Source: Planctomycetota bacterium
GTDB taxonomy: Bacteria > Planctomycetota > Planctomycetia > Pirellulales > UBA7805
Length of the DNA stretch: 8,686 bases
Assembly: GCA_014237955.1 (NCBI GenBank)
Contig: JABABY010000079.1
Span: 1 to 8,686, forward strand
Direction of reading: 5' to 3'
In this document: positions 6,567-8,686 of the stretch, one piece after another
How the letters are laid out: each line of letters begins with the position of its first letter
Numbering within the stretch: position 1 is the stretch's first letter
Program-made: the position numbers and the translations under genes
Notes under the pieces: generated by a model
Databases searched by the model: none
Seen by the model: the letters and a program-made list of their open reading frames with translations, nothing else
What the model was told of the DNA's origin: nothing

Positions 6567-7322
6567 TTATTGAAATAGATGCCCGCATTCCCGGCAAGAT
6601 GGGTCCCGATGAATGGTCATCTTTTGGAATTGCATGTTCCGTAGATCACCCCGGATCAATTGTCCGTAGAGTGGATTTCCAAAGCCACCGAGTATTTTGA
6701 TTGCTTCACTAGCACCAAGGCATCCGACGACACCGGAGACCGCACCGAAGACAGGAAATTCTCTCTTCCAAGTTGGAGGCGCATCCGGAAAAAGGCACCT
6801 CAGGCAAGGTGTCGTGCCGGGCTCAATGGAAGTGATGTTGAATTCCATCTCGTACATCGAGCATTCGATAAGATGTTTACCCTGGGCAACGGCCTGGCGG
6901 TTTAAGAGATAGCGCTCTGCAAAGAGTGGCGCGCAGTCGACCACCACGTCGGCGCGGGAAACCAGATCGGCGGCGTTCTCCTCGGCAACATTTTGGGCAA
7001 CGGCATCAATCTGAAGGCGCGGGTTGAGCTCCAAGAGCCGCTTTTTTGCCGATTCAATTCTCGGTGTGCCGAGGGCGTCGTGGGTCATCAGGAGTTGGCG
7101 GTTGAGATCGCCCGGCTTGATATCGCCTGCGTGGGCGAGGATTAGGCGGCCAATTCCCGCAGCCGCCAGCTCATAGGCAACAACGCCGCCGAGACCGCCA
7201 ATGCGAGAAATGAGTACGCTCGCTCCCTTGAGTCGCTCCTGGCCCTCTTCGCCAAAATCGCGAACCGGAATTTGCCACGCATACGTTTCCTTCTCTTCGT
7301 TGTTCAGTGGTGCCTGAGGCAT
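6567..7322 (-). CDS. MoeB/ThiF/HesA-family E1-like protein with degenerate ATP site
   Basis: Related to the enzymes that adenylate the C-terminal glycine of MoaD/ThiS carriers. It sits directly behind a MoaD-like gene, so that carrier is the obvious partner. Numbering uses the ATG at 7322 (251 aa), which has AGGA 7 bases upstream; a TTG at 7340 would add six residues with no good ribosome site. The fold is well kept: IGGLG at 41-45, DLNRQ at 72-76, GTPRIESAKKRLLELNP at 85-101, EAIKIL at 206-211, and two zinc-type pairs CLRC (173-176) and CREC (243-246). Compared from memory with E. coli MoeB without gaps across the nucleotide fold, several catalytic or nucleotide-binding positions differ: Arg14 is Trp16, Gly38 is Arg40, Asp62 is His64, Asp64 is Gly66, Lys86 is Arg88 and Asp130 is Pro132. 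Only Arg73 is kept. Adenylation activity is therefore doubtful. Confidence 0.85.
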   Translation of the reverse strand: MPQAPLNNEEKETYAWQIPVRDFGEEGQERLKGASVLISRIGGLGGVVAYELAAAGIGRLILAHAGDIKPGDLNRQLLMTHDALGTPRIESAKKRLLELNPRLQIDAVAQNVAEENAADLVSRADVVVDCAPLFAERYLLNRQAVAQGKHLIECSMYEMEFNITSIEPGTTPCLRCLFPDAPPTWKREFPVFGAVSGVVGCLGASEAIKILGGFGNPLYGQLIRGDLRNMQFQKMTIHRDPSCRECGHLFQ

Positions 7323-7329
7323 GGCTGTG

Positions 7330-7333
7330 TCCT
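7330..7333 (-). promoter_or_regulatory. Shine-Dalgarno favouring the ATG start of the E1-like gene
   Basis: AGGA on the minus strand, 7 bases before the ATG at 7322. It lies downstream of the alternative TTG at 7340, so it supports the shorter protein. Confidence 0.5.
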
Positions 7334-7346
7334 GAATCAAAGAATA

Positions 7347-7625
7347 TTAACCACCGCTAATGGCGCTGAGCAATGTAAGCTCAGCTCCATCTGAGAGCGG
7401 CGATGCGTGATCGATCGATATCTGTTCGTCTCCGAGACATAGGAGTACCGATGGAAGCAAATCTCCTCCAGAATCGAATAACATGGTGCGAAGTGCCTCA
7501 CCATGGACTTCGGCAATCTTCTCAAGGAGGTGACGGACAGTGCTTTGGTCGGGAAGGTCAATGATCTGCCCGGGCACGCCCGCGGCATTCTTCAATTGCG
7601 CCGTATAGAGGACATGGATTTGCAT
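7347..7625 (-). CDS. MoaD/ThiS-family sulfur-carrier protein
   Basis: A small beta-grasp carrier protein of 92 aa, close to the usual MoaD length. In this family the C-terminal Gly-Gly is adenylated by an E1 and then carries sulfur as a thiocarboxylate, for example into the dithiolene of molybdopterin. Here the protein ends in LLSAISGG, the required diglycine exactly at the terminus. TVRHLLEKIAEVHG (29-42) and PSVLLCLGDEQI (58-69) are recognisable family segments. The start is ATG at 7625; no clear Shine-Dalgarno is visible and an in-frame TGA lies just upstream, so no longer form is possible. The E1-like gene begins 24 bases after its stop, indicating co-transcription. It may be a specialised paralogue serving the metal taken up by the ABC system rather than the housekeeping carrier. 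Confidence 0.9.
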   Translation of the reverse strand: MQIHVLYTAQLKNAAGVPGQIIDLPDQSTVRHLLEKIAEVHGEALRTMLFDSGGDLLPSVLLCLGDEQISIDHASPLSDGAELTLLSAISGG

Positions 7626-7726
7626 GGGTCGCCCGGCGGTATTTCACGTTTTGTGTTTGAAGGATATTGCGGAGGAAAATAAATGGAATCTGGTTGTATT
7701 GCACTGTGCCCCACTGCTTAACCCAT

Positions 7727-7751
7727 GCCTGTTGTTGCCCGGCCGGCAGGC
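7727..7751. repeat. G+C-rich inverted repeat after the TIM-barrel gene
   Basis: GCCTG (7727-7731) and CAGGC (7747-7751) pair around a spacer that itself contains the palindrome CCGGCCGG (7739-7746). It begins 10 bases past the TIM-barrel stop, a place where a terminator would sit, but no T-tract follows. The rest of the 136-base gap up to the MoaD-like gene shows no convincing promoter. Confidence 0.3.
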
Positions 7752-7761
7752 TCGCGTGCTG

Positions 7762-8613
7762 TTAGACACGCATTGCCTTAAAGGTCTGGGCCTGTTCGGT
7801 GATCGCCCGTTCGGTGGGAAGTCGCTCGAGGCTGCTGGCGCCGAAAAACCCAACAACCCCCTGCGTGTTGTCCAGGATGTATTGCGCATCATCCGGTTCG
7901 CTGATGGTTCCGCCGTGACAGATTACCATCACATCGTCGCGGACCGATTTTGCCGCATCGTGGATCGCCTGAATTTCCTCCGCGCACGTTTCAAGGCTTT
8001 TGGCAGTACTCACCCCGATGCTGCCTTTGGTGGTGCAACCCATATGGGCCACGATCAAATCGGCGCCCGCTTGTGTCATCGCTACCGCTTCCTCGGGATT
8101 GAAGACATAAGGCGTGGTGAGTAGGTCGAGTTCGTGCGCACATGCAATCATGTCGACTTCCAGTTGGTAGCTCATTCCGGTCTCCTCGAGGGTCGTCCGG
8201 AAATGGCCATCGATAAGTCCCACCGTGGGGAAATTCTGCACCCCCGCAAATCCCATCTCCTTAAGTTCTGAAAGAAAGACCGGCATCATGCGAAACGGAT
8301 CGGTACCATTTACGCCAGCGAGTACCGGCGTGTTGCGAACCACCGGCAACACCTCTCGGGCCATGTCGACGACGATTGCGTTTGCATCGCCATAGGCCAT
8401 CAAGCCCGCGGTCGAACCGCGACCCGCCATGCGGTAGCGCCCGGAATTGTAGATCACAATTAAGTCCACGCCGCCCGCTTCGGCAAACTTGCCGGAGATG
8501 CCCGTGCCAGCGCCGGCGCCAATGATCGGTTTGGCGGCATCGATTTGGCTGCGGAGAGCGGTGAGAACTTCTTGGCGACTTGGAGCTAACTGAAACGTTG
8601 CGCTAGGCGGCAT
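7762..8613 (-). CDS. TIM-barrel protein, phosphoenolpyruvate-hydrolase-like / Tm-1 C-terminal family
   Basis: A 283-aa cytoplasmic TIM-barrel protein of the family annotated as PEP hydrolase-like or TIM-barrel signal transduction; its biochemical role is not settled. The family is recognised from PIIGAGAGTGISGKFAEAGG (29-48), DLIVIYNSGRYRMAGRGS (50-67), PVLAGVNGTDPF (96-107), GVQNFPTVGLIDG (124-136) and ADLIVAHMGCTTKGSIG (184-200). The same domain forms the C-terminal half of the tomato Tm-1 protein. In bacteria it commonly sits next to a separate Tm-1-like ATP-binding gene, which would be expected beyond the right edge. The start is ATG at 8613 with AGGA 9 bases ahead. It is separated from the MoaD-like gene by 136 bases containing a hairpin, so membership in the metal operon is uncertain. 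Confidence 0.87.
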   Translation of the reverse strand: MPPSATFQLAPSRQEVLTALRSQIDAAKPIIGAGAGTGISGKFAEAGGVDLIVIYNSGRYRMAGRGSTAGLMAYGDANAIVVDMAREVLPVVRNTPVLAGVNGTDPFRMMPVFLSELKEMGFAGVQNFPTVGLIDGHFRTTLEETGMSYQLEVDMIACAHELDLLTTPYVFNPEEAVAMTQAGADLIVAHMGCTTKGSIGVSTAKSLETCAEEIQAIHDAAKSVRDDVMVICHGGTISEPDDAQYILDNTQGVVGFFGASSLERLPTERAITEQAQTFKAMRV

Positions 8614-8679
8614 GGGCGAAAATCCTCTCGGGGTTTTTGGAAGTCATTTGTGCTGCCCTTATGAATGATGCGGCTCTCG

Positions 8680-8685
8680 ATTATA
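8680..8685 (-). promoter_or_regulatory. Perfect -10 hexamer at the right edge
   Basis: TATAAT on the minus strand, 66 bases before the ATG of the TIM-barrel gene. The -35 element would fall outside the window, so the promoter cannot be confirmed. If real, the TIM-barrel gene starts its own transcript with a leader of about 60 bases. Confidence 0.33.
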
Positions 8686-8686
8686 C

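Noticed and set aside
7624..8124. 166-codon plus-strand reading frame over the MoaD/TIM-barrel region
   Set aside because: Most of it is antisense to the TIM-barrel gene (7762-8613), whose motifs are unmistakable; the plus-strand translation shows no recognisable family.
8614..8686. C-terminus of an upstream gene entering from the right edge
   Set aside because: All three minus-strand frames could be a tail; one stays open into the TIM-barrel gene and the others stop within 28 bases. None shows recognisable sequence, so no call is possible.

Overview
The window looks like chromosomal DNA of a planctomycete (Pirellulales-type). This is inferred from three things: a Tat-exported Gfo/Idh/MocA oxidoreductase and a secreted sialate O-acetylesterase side by side, moderate G+C, and a planctomycete-style secreted domain inside a transporter. 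All eight genes lie on the minus strand, so transcription runs right to left. No gap between genes exceeds about 150 bases, and I saw no tRNA, rRNA, IS element or CRISPR array.

Right edge (8613 to 7762): a TIM-barrel protein of the phosphoenolpyruvate-hydrolase-like/Tm-1 C-terminal family. A perfect TATAAT sits at the very edge of the window upstream of it.

Centre (7625 to 2663): a compact cluster of five genes that reads as one molybdenum- or tungsten-related module. In transcription order it holds a MoaD/ThiS-like carrier ending in Gly-Gly, a MoeB/ThiF-like E1 protein, a membrane-anchored protein with two fused oxyanion-binding domains, an ABC permease with a large extracytoplasmic insertion, and a short ABC ATPase. 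The three ABC genes are separated by only 22-33 bases. The natural reading is uptake of molybdate or tungstate coupled to a dedicated paralogue of the molybdopterin sulfur-carrier pair. The client enzyme is not in the window. The E1 has lost most residues that E. coli MoeB uses to bind and activate ATP, yet keeps the fold and both zinc CxxC pairs. With the tandem binding protein and the decorated permease, this makes the module unusual.

Left part (2551 to 1): a secreted sialate O-acetylesterase and the first 280 codons of a Tat-exported Gfo/Idh/MocA oxidoreductase that runs off the left edge. These are typical planctomycete glycan-utilisation genes and are probably unrelated to the metal module.
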